From contig DKVC01000239.1 in the NCBI GenBank assembly GCA_002490995.1, positions 14,609-22,826 of the forward strand: DNA of 8,218 nucleotides, given 5' to 3'. Under the pieces are notes generated by a model that was given only the letters and a program-made list of their open reading frames with translations, was not told the origin of the DNA and did no database searches. The translations under genes and the position numbers were made by a program. How positions within the stretch are numbered: the stretch's first letter is position 1; each line of letters opens with the position of its first letter. The stretch is from Lachnospiraceae bacterium UBA7188. GTDB taxonomy: Bacteria; Bacillota; Clostridia; Lachnospirales; Lachnospiraceae. Below are positions 1 through 6,414 of the stretch, in pieces.

Positions 1-19
1 TCACTGCCTTAAGCAGTGA
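1..19. repeat. Perfect hairpin, possible terminator of an upstream gene
   Basis: TCACTGC (1-7) and GCAGTGA (13-19) are exact reverse complements around the 5-base loop CTTAA. CTTTT follows at 20-24, so on the + strand it could be a weak intrinsic terminator for a gene left of the window. The stem may extend beyond the left edge. A role as a regulator site for the next gene is possible but unsupported. Confidence 0.4.
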
Positions 20-106
20 CTTTTAGACCTGCCAGCCAGGTACCTTCCCGGGGATACTACTGTAAATCCTGGCGGTCTGCAGTATAAAATCCAAGGGAGG
101 TAACTT
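20..106 (+). promoter_or_regulatory. Upstream region and ribosome site of the BlaI-M56 gene
   Basis: The ribosome site AAGGGAGG lies at 93-100, six bases before the ATG at 107, and decides that start. ATACTAC (54-60) and GCAGTAT (79-85) form an imperfect inverted pair, and GCCAGG (35-40) pairs with CCTGGC (68-73). BlaI-type repressors bind dyads of the TACA/TGTA kind. The stretch TACTACTGTA at 55-64 is reminiscent of such a site but is not a good match. No convincing -35/-10 pair was found, so the promoter may lie left of the window. The ribosome site is certain; the operator is a guess. Confidence 0.4.
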
Positions 107-2992
107 ATGCTGCCGCAAATCTCAGAATCAGAATTAACCTTAATGAAAATCATCTGGCAAAAAGGAGGTTCTGCCCTGTTTTCCTGCATAACAGACGAAC
201 TGGAAAAGGAAAACTGCCTCTGGAAGAAAAATACAGCGCTTACACTTCTGTCCCGCCTGATCGAGAAAAAATACCTGAAAATCAGAAAAATCGGCAGGCG
301 CAAAGAGTACATTGCCCTTATCACCGAACAGGAATACCAGACCGCACAGACCCACAGCTTCCTGAACCGGGTTTACAGCGGAAATGTGAAGAATCTGGTG
401 TCCACTTTGCTGCGTCAGGACATTCTGTCGGAAGATGAGATGGCGGAAGTGGAGCGCTACTGGGCAGGACTCGGCGAATCTGTTGAAGCCGATGCCGCAT
501 CATCCCGTGTATCCACACCGCTTTCCCCCTTAGCCTCCATTGGCACATCTTTCCCTGACACCATATCACGGAATCCTGCAACCTGCCTTTTCGGTATCTG
601 GCTAATAGTTGCCATGATTCTCTTCATACGGAAAGTTACGGATTACCGGAGCTTTTTATCTTTTCTGAAATACGGCAGCACACCGGTATCGGATATTGAA
701 ATCCTGGAGCTGCTGGCGGAGTGTCAGGAACGGCTGAACATCAGCAGAAGAGTTGAATTGTGTACAAATCCCATGATCGCATCACCTGTCATGGTTGGTT
801 TTTTCCGCCCATGCATACTGCTGCCTGAGGAGGACAAACCGGAAAGCAACACTCCCTGCGCCTCCCTTTGTAAAGCTTTTGATCAGCCGAATTCAAAACA
901 TAAGGCACGGAAGCAGATTGCATCCATGAACAGGGATTTAAGCCGCGAAAAATTATACTACATTTTCACACACGAACTGATTCACTATAAGCGGCAGGAT
1001 ATGCTCTGCAAATGGTTCGTCCAGCTGGTGCTCTGCGTCCACTGGTTCAACCCATTTGTCTGTCGGCTGGCCAGAGAAATGAACAAAGCCTGCGAGCTGG
1101 CCTGCGACGAAGCCGTAACCGCCGGTCTGGATGATGCCGGAAAACGAGCCTACGGAAACACTCTTCTGGCTTTCCTCCGGACAGACAATACCCGCAGCAA
1201 TTCCGTTCCCTATGTCACCCTGACAGAAGGTGCAGAAGATCTGAAAGAAAGGTTAGGTACAATTATGAAATCCGGAAAGAAATCAAAATACATGACATAT
1301 ATCACAGCCATGGTTACCTTAATCATCTGCGTAAGCTTCACCGCCCTTGGCGCCTATGCAAAATCCGGCAGCGATACACTGTCAAAAAACACATCCCCGA
1401 AAACGCCTTCCTCTACGGCACCGGGGAACATCGCCTCAGGCAATACAAACGGCTCAAATGGCAGTTCTTCCAAAAATGACAGCAGTGCCGCTTCCCTGAC
1501 CGGTTCCTCCTGCGAATATGACAATGGTGTCTGTTACATCTACATCGACGGCGCAGACCTGAGCAGCAAGCCTCTCACCGGCTTCACGGAAGGAACCCTC
1601 GGCGTAGTACTGGTCCAAAAAGACGGCTACACAAGCCTGGGTCCCTTCACTCCGGCAAACTCTGACAATTTCCGTGAACAGCTTACCCAGACCTGTGAGA
1701 ACATGGTAAAAAATAACATACTGACCAGAAAAAATGCCGATATTATCCTTGCCTATGCGGAAGATATCGTCGAAAAAGCGGCTCTTCCGACAGGCTCCAC
1801 ATCCGGCACTGCTTCCGGTACCACCTCCGGCTATACCTTCGTAAACAGAGGCTTTTATCAGGATTCTTACATTGTGGAAATGGGATGGAATCTGTCCGGC
1901 GGCGGCCAAATGGCCTCCCTGGCAAAACGAGTACCGGTCGCCCTGGATGACGGCTCTGAAATCGGTGTATACTTTGCGGACAAAGCAGGGGATTATGCGG
2001 AAGATGCCGAGGCTCTGAAAGCCATTGGCAATCTGATTGATTCTCTGCGGAAAGACAACCTGAAGGGATATCCTGACCTGGAAAAGCCGCTGATTTCCCG
2101 CATCCGGAAGGTAGACCCTGATAACCTTCCCGCCCTGGCAAAGGAATATCTGGAAGAGAATGACTCTGTGGGCTTCTCCGCCGTGTTCTCTGCCCTGCCG
2201 ACTTCCGAACAGGAGGAACTCTGCCAGAGTCTCTATGAGAATTCCGATACCTCCTTTTTCGTAAGCGTCATTCCTTTTATGGAAGAGAATACGCTTTTGT
2301 CCTTCCTGGACAGGGCTGAAAAGGACGGAAATACCAGCTTTTTCTTCGGATTGCTGATTTCAGGCTATGTACCATCGGAGCATCTGAACAGTTACCTGGA
2401 GAAATATTATCAGAATAACGACATCGCCGGTTTCTCCATGATTGCCGGCCAACTGACCGAAGAAGAGCTGCGCGGCTGGCTGGAGCGGACGCAGAAAGAC
2501 GGAAATGCTTCTTTCTCCAAAGTAATTTCCGAGAAACTGCCTCTGTATATTACTCACGAAAGCGCGGAAATCCGTTTCTATGAAGACGGCAGCCCCTACC
2601 TTCACGATGTCATTACCAACCGTACGGATCAGGCAATAACGGAAACCGAATACTGTATGCTGGCATATAATGCGGACGGACAACCCCTGAAGCTGAAGTG
2701 GAACTTTATGGACAGCAGTTCCGAAGAGAGCTACAGCCACCTGGCTCACACGAAAAATCTGAATATTCTTCCCGGTCGGAGCAGGGACTACCTGGGCGGC
2801 TGGTCACTGGAAGGTGAGGCTGCCGCCCATATGACCTACAATCTGCTCTGCCTGAAAACAGTGACTTTCGAAGACGGCACCGTATGGAATAATCCGGAAT
2901 ATGAAAGATGGTATCAGGCTTATGCCGGGAAGGAAATCAATGTAGAAAGCCTGGAAACATACTACCCGTATGTATATATAGTATCCCCATAA
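107..2992 (+). CDS. BlaI/MecI-type repressor fused to M56 (BlaR1-type) metallopeptidase
   Basis: One 961-residue chain. Residues 1-125 form a complete BlaI/MecI winged-helix repressor (helix-turn-helix near 10-55, dimerisation region to about 125). After a polar linker (126-158) comes a short hydrophobic segment (160-174). The M56 domain follows, with zinc motif HELIH (H289, E290, H293) and the downstream ELACDE motif (330-335) carrying the likely third ligand. A membrane helix at 395-418 leads to a Ser/Thr/Gly/Asn-rich linker (419-463). The C-terminal part, predicted outside the cell, contains an unrecognised beta-rich stretch, five helical repeats of about 28 residues (674-811) and an Ig-like end (about 812-943) resembling DUF5780. 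In the classical circuit the M56 protein senses a ligand outside and induces cleavage of a separate BlaI. Here both are one polypeptide. No PBP-type SxxK sensor is seen. Residues 243-277 are an insertion before the zinc helix. The domains are secure; the function of the fusion is inferred, and a fusing deletion is possible. Confidence 0.9.
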   Translation: MLPQISESELTLMKIIWQKGGSALFSCITDELEKENCLWKKNTALTLLSRLIEKKYLKIRKIGRRKEYIALITEQEYQTAQTHSFLNRVYSGNVKNLVSTLLRQDILSEDEMAEVERYWAGLGESVEADAASSRVSTPLSPLASIGTSFPDTISRNPATCLFGIWLIVAMILFIRKVTDYRSFLSFLKYGSTPVSDIEILELLAECQERLNISRRVELCTNPMIASPVMVGFFRPCILLPEEDKPESNTPCASLCKAFDQPNSKHKARKQIASMNRDLSREKLYYIFTHELIHYKRQDMLCKWFVQLVLCVHWFNPFVCRLAREMNKACELACDEAVTAGLDDAGKRAYGNTLLAFLRTDNTRSNSVPYVTLTEGAEDLKERLGTIMKSGKKSKYMTYITAMVTLIICVSFTALGAYAKSGSDTLSKNTSPKTPSSTAPGNIASGNTNGSNGSSSKNDSSAASLTGSSCEYDNGVCYIYIDGADLSSKPLTGFTEGTLGVVLVQKDGYTSLGPFTPANSDNFREQLTQTCENMVKNNILTRKNADIILAYAEDIVEKAALPTGSTSGTASGTTSGYTFVNRGFYQDSYIVEMGWNLSGGGQMASLAKRVPVALDDGSEIGVYFADKAGDYAEDAEALKAIGNLIDSLRKDNLKGYPDLEKPLISRIRKVDPDNLPALAKEYLEENDSVGFSAVFSALPTSEQEELCQSLYENSDTSFFVSVIPFMEENTLLSFLDRAEKDGNTSFFFGLLISGYVPSEHLNSYLEKYYQNNDIAGFSMIAGQLTEEELRGWLERTQKDGNASFSKVISEKLPLYITHESAEIRFYEDGSPYLHDVITNRTDQAITETEYCMLAYNADGQPLKLKWNFMDSSSEESYSHLAHTKNLNILPGRSRDYLGGWSLEGEAAAHMTYNLLCLKTVTFEDGTVWNNPEYERWYQAYAGKEINVESLETYYPYVYIVSP
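2126..2539 (+). repeat. Five ~28-residue helical repeats in the sensor part
   Basis: Residues 674-811 fall into five units starting near 674, 698, 726, 755 and 784. Each has a helix with Glu and Leu (for example EELCQSLY, LLSFLDRA, LNSYLEKY, LRGWLERT). An Asp/Asn-rich turn follows (ENSDTS, KDGNTS, QNNDIA, KDGNAS), then a Phe-containing helix (FFVSVI, FFFGLL, FSMIAG, FSKVIS). The first unit is shorter. The pattern suggests an extracellular helical solenoid, probably for ligand or protein contact. Confidence 0.75.
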
Positions 2993-3061
2993 AAACTTAC
3001 GAACCCTGCAATCGGGCATGACGGAAAAGCTGCAAGTTCTTATAAGACATATAAGGAAAAC
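2993..3061. other. Gap between two converging genes
   Basis: These 69 bases separate the stop codons of the + strand BlaI-M56 gene and the - strand ArsC-family gene. No hairpin with an adjacent T-run is present. The only structures seen are the 10-bp palindrome TCTTATAAGA (3038-3047) and the wider inverted repeat around it. Confidence 0.5.
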
Positions 3062-3077
3062 CTACAGCAGCTTCTCC
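3023..3077. repeat. Imperfect inverted repeat at the gene junction
   Basis: Bases 3023-3033 and 3067-3077 pair over 10 of 11 positions (core AAGCTGC / GCAGCTT), with a 33-base loop that contains the palindrome TCTTATAAGA. The right arm overlaps the last codons of the ArsC-family gene. There is no immediate T-run on either strand, so a terminator role is weak. Confidence 0.3.
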
Positions 3078-3412
3078 GCCCACTCAGCCTCCTTAAAACC
3101 CACCAGCACAAAATCCTCTCCCACCACAAGCGGCCTCTTCACCAGCATGCCGTCCGTGGCCAGCAGTTCTAACTGTTCCTCCTCGGTCATGGACGGCAGC
3201 TTCTCCTTCAGCTGAAGTTCCTTGTACAGATTCCCGCTGGTATTGAAAAAACGCTTCAAGGGCAGACCGCTTCTCCGGTGCCATTCGGCAAGCTCCTCCT
3301 TTGTGGGATTCTTCTCTTTAACAGGCCTGTCCTCATAAGCGATATGGTTGCTTTTTAACCACTCCACAGCCTTTTTGCAAGTGCTGCATTTCTGATATTG
3401 CAGTAATAGCAT
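3062..3412 (-). CDS. ArsC/Spx-family thioredoxin-fold protein
   Basis: The 116-residue protein has the usual length and features of the ArsC/Spx/YffB family. The N-terminal strand is followed by the redox motif C9-S-T-C12 and then KKAVEWL. The middle holds RPVKEKNPTKEELAEW, and the family signature KRPLVV lies near residue 88. Members are cytosolic and include arsenate reductases using glutathione or glutaredoxin, and the Spx regulators that bind RNA polymerase. The CxxC at the N-terminus fits either a redox switch or a reductase. No arsenic-resistance gene is nearby, so arsenate reduction is not supported by context. AGGGAGGAAA about 8 bases upstream supports the ATG at 3412. It lies 27 bases after the Nudix stop and is probably co-transcribed with it. 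Family confident, activity unknown. Confidence 0.88.
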   Translation of the reverse strand: MLLLQYQKCSTCKKAVEWLKSNHIAYEDRPVKEKNPTKEELAEWHRRSGLPLKRFFNTSGNLYKELQLKEKLPSMTEEEQLELLATDGMLVKRPLVVGEDFVLVGFKEAEWAEKLL

Positions 3413-3439
3413 TTTCTGTTTCCTCCCTGTATTGCCTTA

Positions 3440-4030
3440 TCAGAAGCAGTCTTTTCCGCTTCCGATAAAAGGCGATTCCTTTCCCTCCGAAAGCCCGGTC
3501 ACGAACTCCGACAACCGTTCTCTCAATGTATCCACAAAATCCGCCGACTCATATATCTCCATAAACTGCTGCCACTCCGCCCACCGATAAGCAATCGTTT
3601 CCCCCGGCTGCAAGGTGACGGCATCCTTCGGGACATCTGTCCTGCACAGATACCCTTTGTAAATTGCATTTCTGCGCACTACGGTATAAATCGGCTCCAA
3701 TTCCTGCGCCCGGATACCCGTTTCCTCCCAAAGTTCCCGCAGGGCGCCGTGCAAAAAGCTCTCGCCCTTCACCACGGAACCGCTGGCGCCGCTTTCCCAG
3801 TGTCCCGGATAATTCGGCTTGCTCCAGTCACGCTGCATCAGCAGAACGGAACCGTCGTCATGCAGGACGAAAACCTCCGCACCCGCATGGTACAGCCCCT
3901 CCGGAATCTGTTCTCCCCGAACCAGAACCCTGCCTGTCACTGTCCCGTCCGCGAGATACGCGTCCCACAGCTCAGGAACGCTTTCCCCACATTTCGATAC
4001 ATTTTTTACCCTGTTTTCCGCTCTTTCCAT
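3440..4030 (-). CDS. Nudix hydrolase
   Basis: This 196-residue cytosolic enzyme has a perfect Nudix box GX5EX7REUXEEXGU: G84, E90, R98-E99-L100, E102-E103, G105-I106. Those glutamates bind the metal that assists hydrolysis of nucleoside-diphosphate-linked substrates. The N-terminal part (ELWDAYLADGTVTG, then EGLYHAGAEVFVL) resembles the isopentenyl-diphosphate-isomerase-like or YfcD-like Nudix branch, but substrate cannot be assigned from sequence. The start at 4030 is supported by AGGAGGC at 4039-4045, 8 bases upstream. It is the first clear gene of a two-gene unit with the ArsC-family protein. The C-terminal 20 or so residues are polar and not part of the fold. Confidence 0.9.
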   Translation of the reverse strand: MERAENRVKNVSKCGESVPELWDAYLADGTVTGRVLVRGEQIPEGLYHAGAEVFVLHDDGSVLLMQRDWSKPNYPGHWESGASGSVVKGESFLHGALRELWEETGIRAQELEPIYTVVRRNAIYKGYLCRTDVPKDAVTLQPGETIAYRWAEWQQFMEIYESADFVDTLRERLSEFVTGLSEGKESPFIGSGKDCF

Positions 4031-4061
4031 CTCTGACAGCCTCCTATGACAATTCTTAAGC

Positions 4062-4277
4062 TTACCCTGGTCTTCCTTGGCCTAACATTTCCTGACTTTT
4101 TCCCAAACTTTCCTGACCTTCCCCAAGACTTTTCTGACCCTTCCCCAGTTCCTCATACTCATACTGACATGCCCAAAACCATTTTGCAAAGTTCAAAGTA
4201 CAGCTTTCCGATTCCATTACATAACAGGACAGCAGCCCCAAAACACTCCTATCCCTACGAAAGACACCGTCTCGCAA
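4062..4277 (-). CDS. Possible small ORF with heptad repeats in the Nudix leader
   Basis: An open frame of 71 codons begins with TTG at 4277, with GAAAGG-like bases just upstream. A shorter 51-codon version begins with ATG at 4217 but has no ribosome site. The C-terminal third consists of four heptads: LGKGQKS, LGEGQES, LGKSQEM and LGQGRPG. It lies on the transcript that appears to start near 4286 and stops 31 bases before the Nudix ATG, so a leader peptide is possible. The opposite strand is also open here (Pro/Phe-rich), which weakens the coding case. No known family is recognised; it may be only a repeat-bearing leader. Confidence 0.25.
   Translation of the reverse strand: MRDGVFRRDRSVLGLLSCYVMESESCTLNFAKWFWACQYEYEELGKGQKSLGEGQESLGKSQEMLGQGRPG
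4065..4148. repeat. 21-bp degenerate tandem repeat, four units
   Basis: TTTCCTGAC at 4088, TTTCCTGAC at 4109 and TTTTCTGAC at 4130 recur at exactly 21-base spacing, separated by CCC/AA-rich stretches. A degenerate fourth unit lies at 4065-4085. The period is a multiple of three, and the - strand reads as heptads of the form LGxGQxS. This is a minisatellite-type array that could vary in copy number between strains. Confidence 0.75.
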
Positions 4278-4292
4278 AACCTGTCCCTTTCT

Positions 4293-4321
4293 ATTATATA
4301 TAGCAGTGCTGTGAGAAGCAA
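4293..4321 (-). promoter_or_regulatory. Probable sigma-A promoter for the Nudix-ArsC unit
   Basis: Read on the - strand, TTGCTT (4316-4321) and a perfect TATAAT (4293-4298) are separated by 17 bases. Transcription would begin near 4286, leaving a leader of about 255 bases before the Nudix start at 4030. No terminator for the exporter gene ending at 4336 was seen, so read-through from that operon is also possible. Confidence 0.55.
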
Positions 4322-4335
4322 CGGTAATTTACTAA

Positions 4336-5601
4336 CTATTTATACTCACACTCAAAAACATTTGCCAACTCCCTGAAAATTTTCCCTGCCGCCAGGGCAA
4401 TCCCCAAAGACATAACGCCGGAAAACAGGACAACCGCATATTCAAATCCCCTGCAGATTTCAAACAGGACCCCATACAAGGCATTGCCCAGGGGCTGTGC
4501 GCACATGGACACGGTAAGGATAACCGCTATCACTTTTCCGATTAAATTCTGCGGCGTTTCCGACTGGACAAAGGACATCATCTGCACGCTGAACATAGTG
4601 GAGAACACCATAATGACAAAGCAACAGATAGCCAGGACCAGATAATTCACCATTCCGGAGGAAGACAGCAGCAGAGCAGCACCCATGGGAAACACGCAGA
4701 CTGCGCAGGCGATGATTAAATTGCCTGCTTTCTGTATCTTCAGCCTGTCCGCAAAAATTCCCGCACCAATCCCCCCGGCAAGCCCTCCTGCCGCCAGTGC
4801 CCCTTCCGCAAATCCATAGAGCCTGTTGGCCCGGGAAGCTTCCAGATCAAGCACCTCCGTCACCAGATAAGGCAGAGCCACCAGAATCATTGCAGACAGG
4901 AACAAATTGATGCCGCAGACCACCAGAACCCCTTTTCCAATCACCGGCTTTTCCTTTCTGATAAAACGGATGCTCTCCCCGAAATCAGCCCTGACTGTCA
5001 GGAAGATGCTGCCGCCGGAAGCCTGTTTCTCAAAAGGGATCCGAATGAATATCTCCATCACCGCCGACAGAACAAAGCATGCCATACTGACCCATAATAC
5101 AGGCTCCAGTCCATAAGCGCTGTACAGAATACCCCCGAGCACAGGGCCGATTAATGAAGCAAAAGAACTGATGGTATTGATAATGGAATTTGCCGCCATA
5201 AAATGCTCCTGGCGCACCAGCGCGGGGATGCTTGCCTGTACGGAGGGCTGATAGGCGCCTGCGATGCCGTACAGAATCATCATCGTCACCGTCAGCAGTG
5301 GAATGAGATGGTTTCCCTTCATCATCAGGGAGAAAAACAGTATCACCGCCGCCGTAAAGAAATCCAATATCACCATGATATTCCTTTTATTCACCCTGTC
5401 CGCCACAATACCGCCTACAGGCGATAATAAAATAGCCGGAATAAAAGCGCAGGCCGTAACGGTTCCGTACAGAGCCGATGAACCTGTCAGGTTCAGCAGA
5501 TACAGGGGCAGTGCAAACCGTATGGTGGCATTGCCGAACAGCGAGATAATCTGGCCGACGACCACCAGTGTAAAATCCTTTGAAAATAACTTTTGACTCA
5601 T
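4336..5601 (-). CDS. MFS drug-efflux-type transporter (DHA3 / Mef-like)
   Basis: The 421-residue membrane protein has the length and hydrophobic pattern of a 12-helix major facilitator antiporter. MFS motif A sits between helices 2 and 3 (GGIVADRVNKRN, residues 63-74). A related motif sits between helices 8 and 9 (GGIGAGIFADRLKIQK, 276-291). The stretch VQSETPQNLIGKVIAV (345-360) is typical of the MFS_3/DHA3 group, which contains macrolide (Mef) and other drug exporters working by proton exchange at the cytoplasmic membrane. Substrate is not predictable. AGGGAGG (5609-5615) supports the ATG at 5601. The tetR gene ends only 17 bases upstream, so the pair is one operon controlled by that repressor. 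Confidence 0.9.
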   Translation of the reverse strand: MSQKLFSKDFTLVVVGQIISLFGNATIRFALPLYLLNLTGSSALYGTVTACAFIPAILLSPVGGIVADRVNKRNIMVILDFFTAAVILFFSLMMKGNHLIPLLTVTMMILYGIAGAYQPSVQASIPALVRQEHFMAANSIINTISSFASLIGPVLGGILYSAYGLEPVLWVSMACFVLSAVMEIFIRIPFEKQASGGSIFLTVRADFGESIRFIRKEKPVIGKGVLVVCGINLFLSAMILVALPYLVTEVLDLEASRANRLYGFAEGALAAGGLAGGIGAGIFADRLKIQKAGNLIIACAVCVFPMGAALLLSSSGMVNYLVLAICCFVIMVFSTMFSVQMMSFVQSETPQNLIGKVIAVILTVSMCAQPLGNALYGVLFEICRGFEYAVVLFSGVMSLGIALAAGKIFRELANVFECEYK

Positions 5602-5618
5602 TCTGAAACCTCCCTTAT

Positions 5619-6278
5619 CTAATCCTTACGGGCATTTTGGTAGATGGACGCAAGCTCCCGCAGTCTTTCCAGCATTTCATCATCCAGCACATCCAGCCCG
5701 AATCCCCGCATCATCTGGCCAAAAACCATGAATTTGCGGCAGGATTCCTCCACGGTGCTGTCGAATATCATCGGATTCAACCAGACATTGGCCGCAAGCA
5801 GAATCAGCTCCGCCAGCTGCTCCGGATACGCCGTCTCAATGGATCCGTCCGAAATCCCCTGTCTGATAATGGGCAGGATGTAGTTGGGAGCAGCTTCCTC
5901 TATGGTTTCGTGCAGCAGGCTGAATAGAATCCTGGGATTATTATGAAAATTAGGTGCTACCGTAAAAATGTCGTCCTGGACAGGCCGGCAGATGGATTCC
6001 TTGAATATCCTCTTCAATTTCTCCCGACCGTTCAAATCCTCACGGTCACGGATTTCGGCCAGCATCCGGTTGGATTCCTCCGTCATTCTGTCCGTGACAG
6101 CCATGAGGATATCGTCCTTTGACTTAAAATGATGGTAAATAGCCCCCTTGCTGAGCCCCCCCAGCTGACTGATTATGTCCTGTATGGAAGTATGCTCATA
6201 TCCTTTTTCCATAAATAGACGGAAGGCTGCATCCAGTATGAGCTCAACGGTTTCTTCCGGATGTTTATTCCTTGCCAC
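5619..6278 (-). CDS. TetR-family repressor of the adjacent exporter
   Basis: This 219-residue protein has the TetR DNA-binding domain at about residues 10-56: ILDAAFRLFMEKGYEHTSI, the recognition helix region LSKGAIYHHFKSKDDI, then a helical ligand and dimerisation region of the usual length. It starts with GTG at 6278, supported by AGGAGGAG about 7 bases upstream. The next in-frame ATG would remove the DNA-binding helices. It should bind the two palindromes at 6295-6335 in its own promoter and so repress itself and the downstream MFS gene until an effector, probably an exported compound, releases it. The regulatory scheme is inferred from the layout, which is typical for this family. Confidence 0.92.
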   Translation of the reverse strand: MARNKHPEETVELILDAAFRLFMEKGYEHTSIQDIISQLGGLSKGAIYHHFKSKDDILMAVTDRMTEESNRMLAEIRDREDLNGREKLKRIFKESICRPVQDDIFTVAPNFHNNPRILFSLLHETIEEAAPNYILPIIRQGISDGSIETAYPEQLAELILLAANVWLNPMIFDSTVEESCRKFMVFGQMMRGFGLDVLDDEMLERLRELASIYQNARKD

Positions 6279-6294
6279 GATTCTCTCCTCCTTA

Positions 6295-6309
6295 CATACC
6301 TTTGGTATG
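6295..6309. promoter_or_regulatory. TetR operator, proximal copy
   Basis: CATACCTTTGGTATG is a perfect 6-bp dyad with a 3-base centre, extended by flanking A and T. It overlaps the predicted transcription start of the tetR-MFS operon. The same arms recur 26 bases away. Confidence 0.8.
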
Positions 6310-6313
6310 TTTT

Positions 6314-6343
6314 ATGTTATCATACCGTTGGTATGTTTGTCAA
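6314..6343 (-). promoter_or_regulatory. Promoter of the tetR-MFS operon
   Basis: On the - strand a perfect -35 TTGACA (6338-6343) is followed after 18 bases by -10 TAACAT (6314-6319), preceded by the extended element TGA. Transcription would start near 6307. The embedded palindrome supports the assignment. Confidence 0.65.
6321..6335. promoter_or_regulatory. TetR operator, distal copy
   Basis: CATACCGTTGGTATG has the same perfect arms as the proximal copy and differs only in its 3-base centre. It lies entirely within the spacer between the -35 and -10 boxes of the tetR promoter, so binding would block RNA polymerase. Confidence 0.82.
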
Positions 6344-6366
6344 GACTAATCCGCTTTTGGAGATGG

Positions 6367-6404
6367 ATCCTGTCTTCAATCCTGTTTTCAGATTGTTTTC
6401 AGAT
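6367..6404. repeat. Three tandem 11-12 bp repeats upstream of the Uma2 promoter
   Basis: ATCCTGTCTTCA (6367-6378) and ATCCTGTTTTCA (6379-6390) differ at one base. TGTTTTCAGAT at 6383-6393 is repeated exactly at 6394-6404. The units are about one helical turn apart and end 10 bases before the predicted -35 box at 6415, a position typical of activator binding sites. Confidence 0.6.
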
Positions 6405-6414
6405 GACATTTCTG

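Noticed and set aside
83..88. TATAAA as a -10 box for the BlaI-M56 gene
   Set aside because: Transcription would begin around 95, inside the ribosome site at 93-100, and no -35 box lies at the proper distance.
1788..1836. Ser/Thr/Gly repeat TGSTSGTASGTTSG as a mobile or phase-variable repeat
   Set aside because: The codons are mixed and the stretch is short, so it looks like an ordinary flexible linker.
1493..2992. Beta-lactam sensor domain like that of BlaR1
   Set aside because: No SxxK motif in a PBP-like setting was found, and the region instead shows helical repeats and an Ig-like end.
3038..3047. Palindrome TCTTATAAGA as an operator
   Set aside because: It lies between two converging gene ends, far from any start, and a 10-bp AT-rich palindrome can occur by chance.
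3062..3412. Assignment as a true arsenate reductase (arsC)
   Set aside because: Only the general family signature is visible, and no arsR, arsB or acr3 gene is nearby.
4065..4148. CRISPR-like array
   Set aside because: The units are directly adjacent, degenerate and only 21 bases long, with no unique spacers.
4046..4303. 85-codon + strand open frame rich in Pro and Phe
   Set aside because: It is produced by the 21-bp repeat read on the other strand, has no ribosome site, and opposes the direction of the promoter at 4293-4321.
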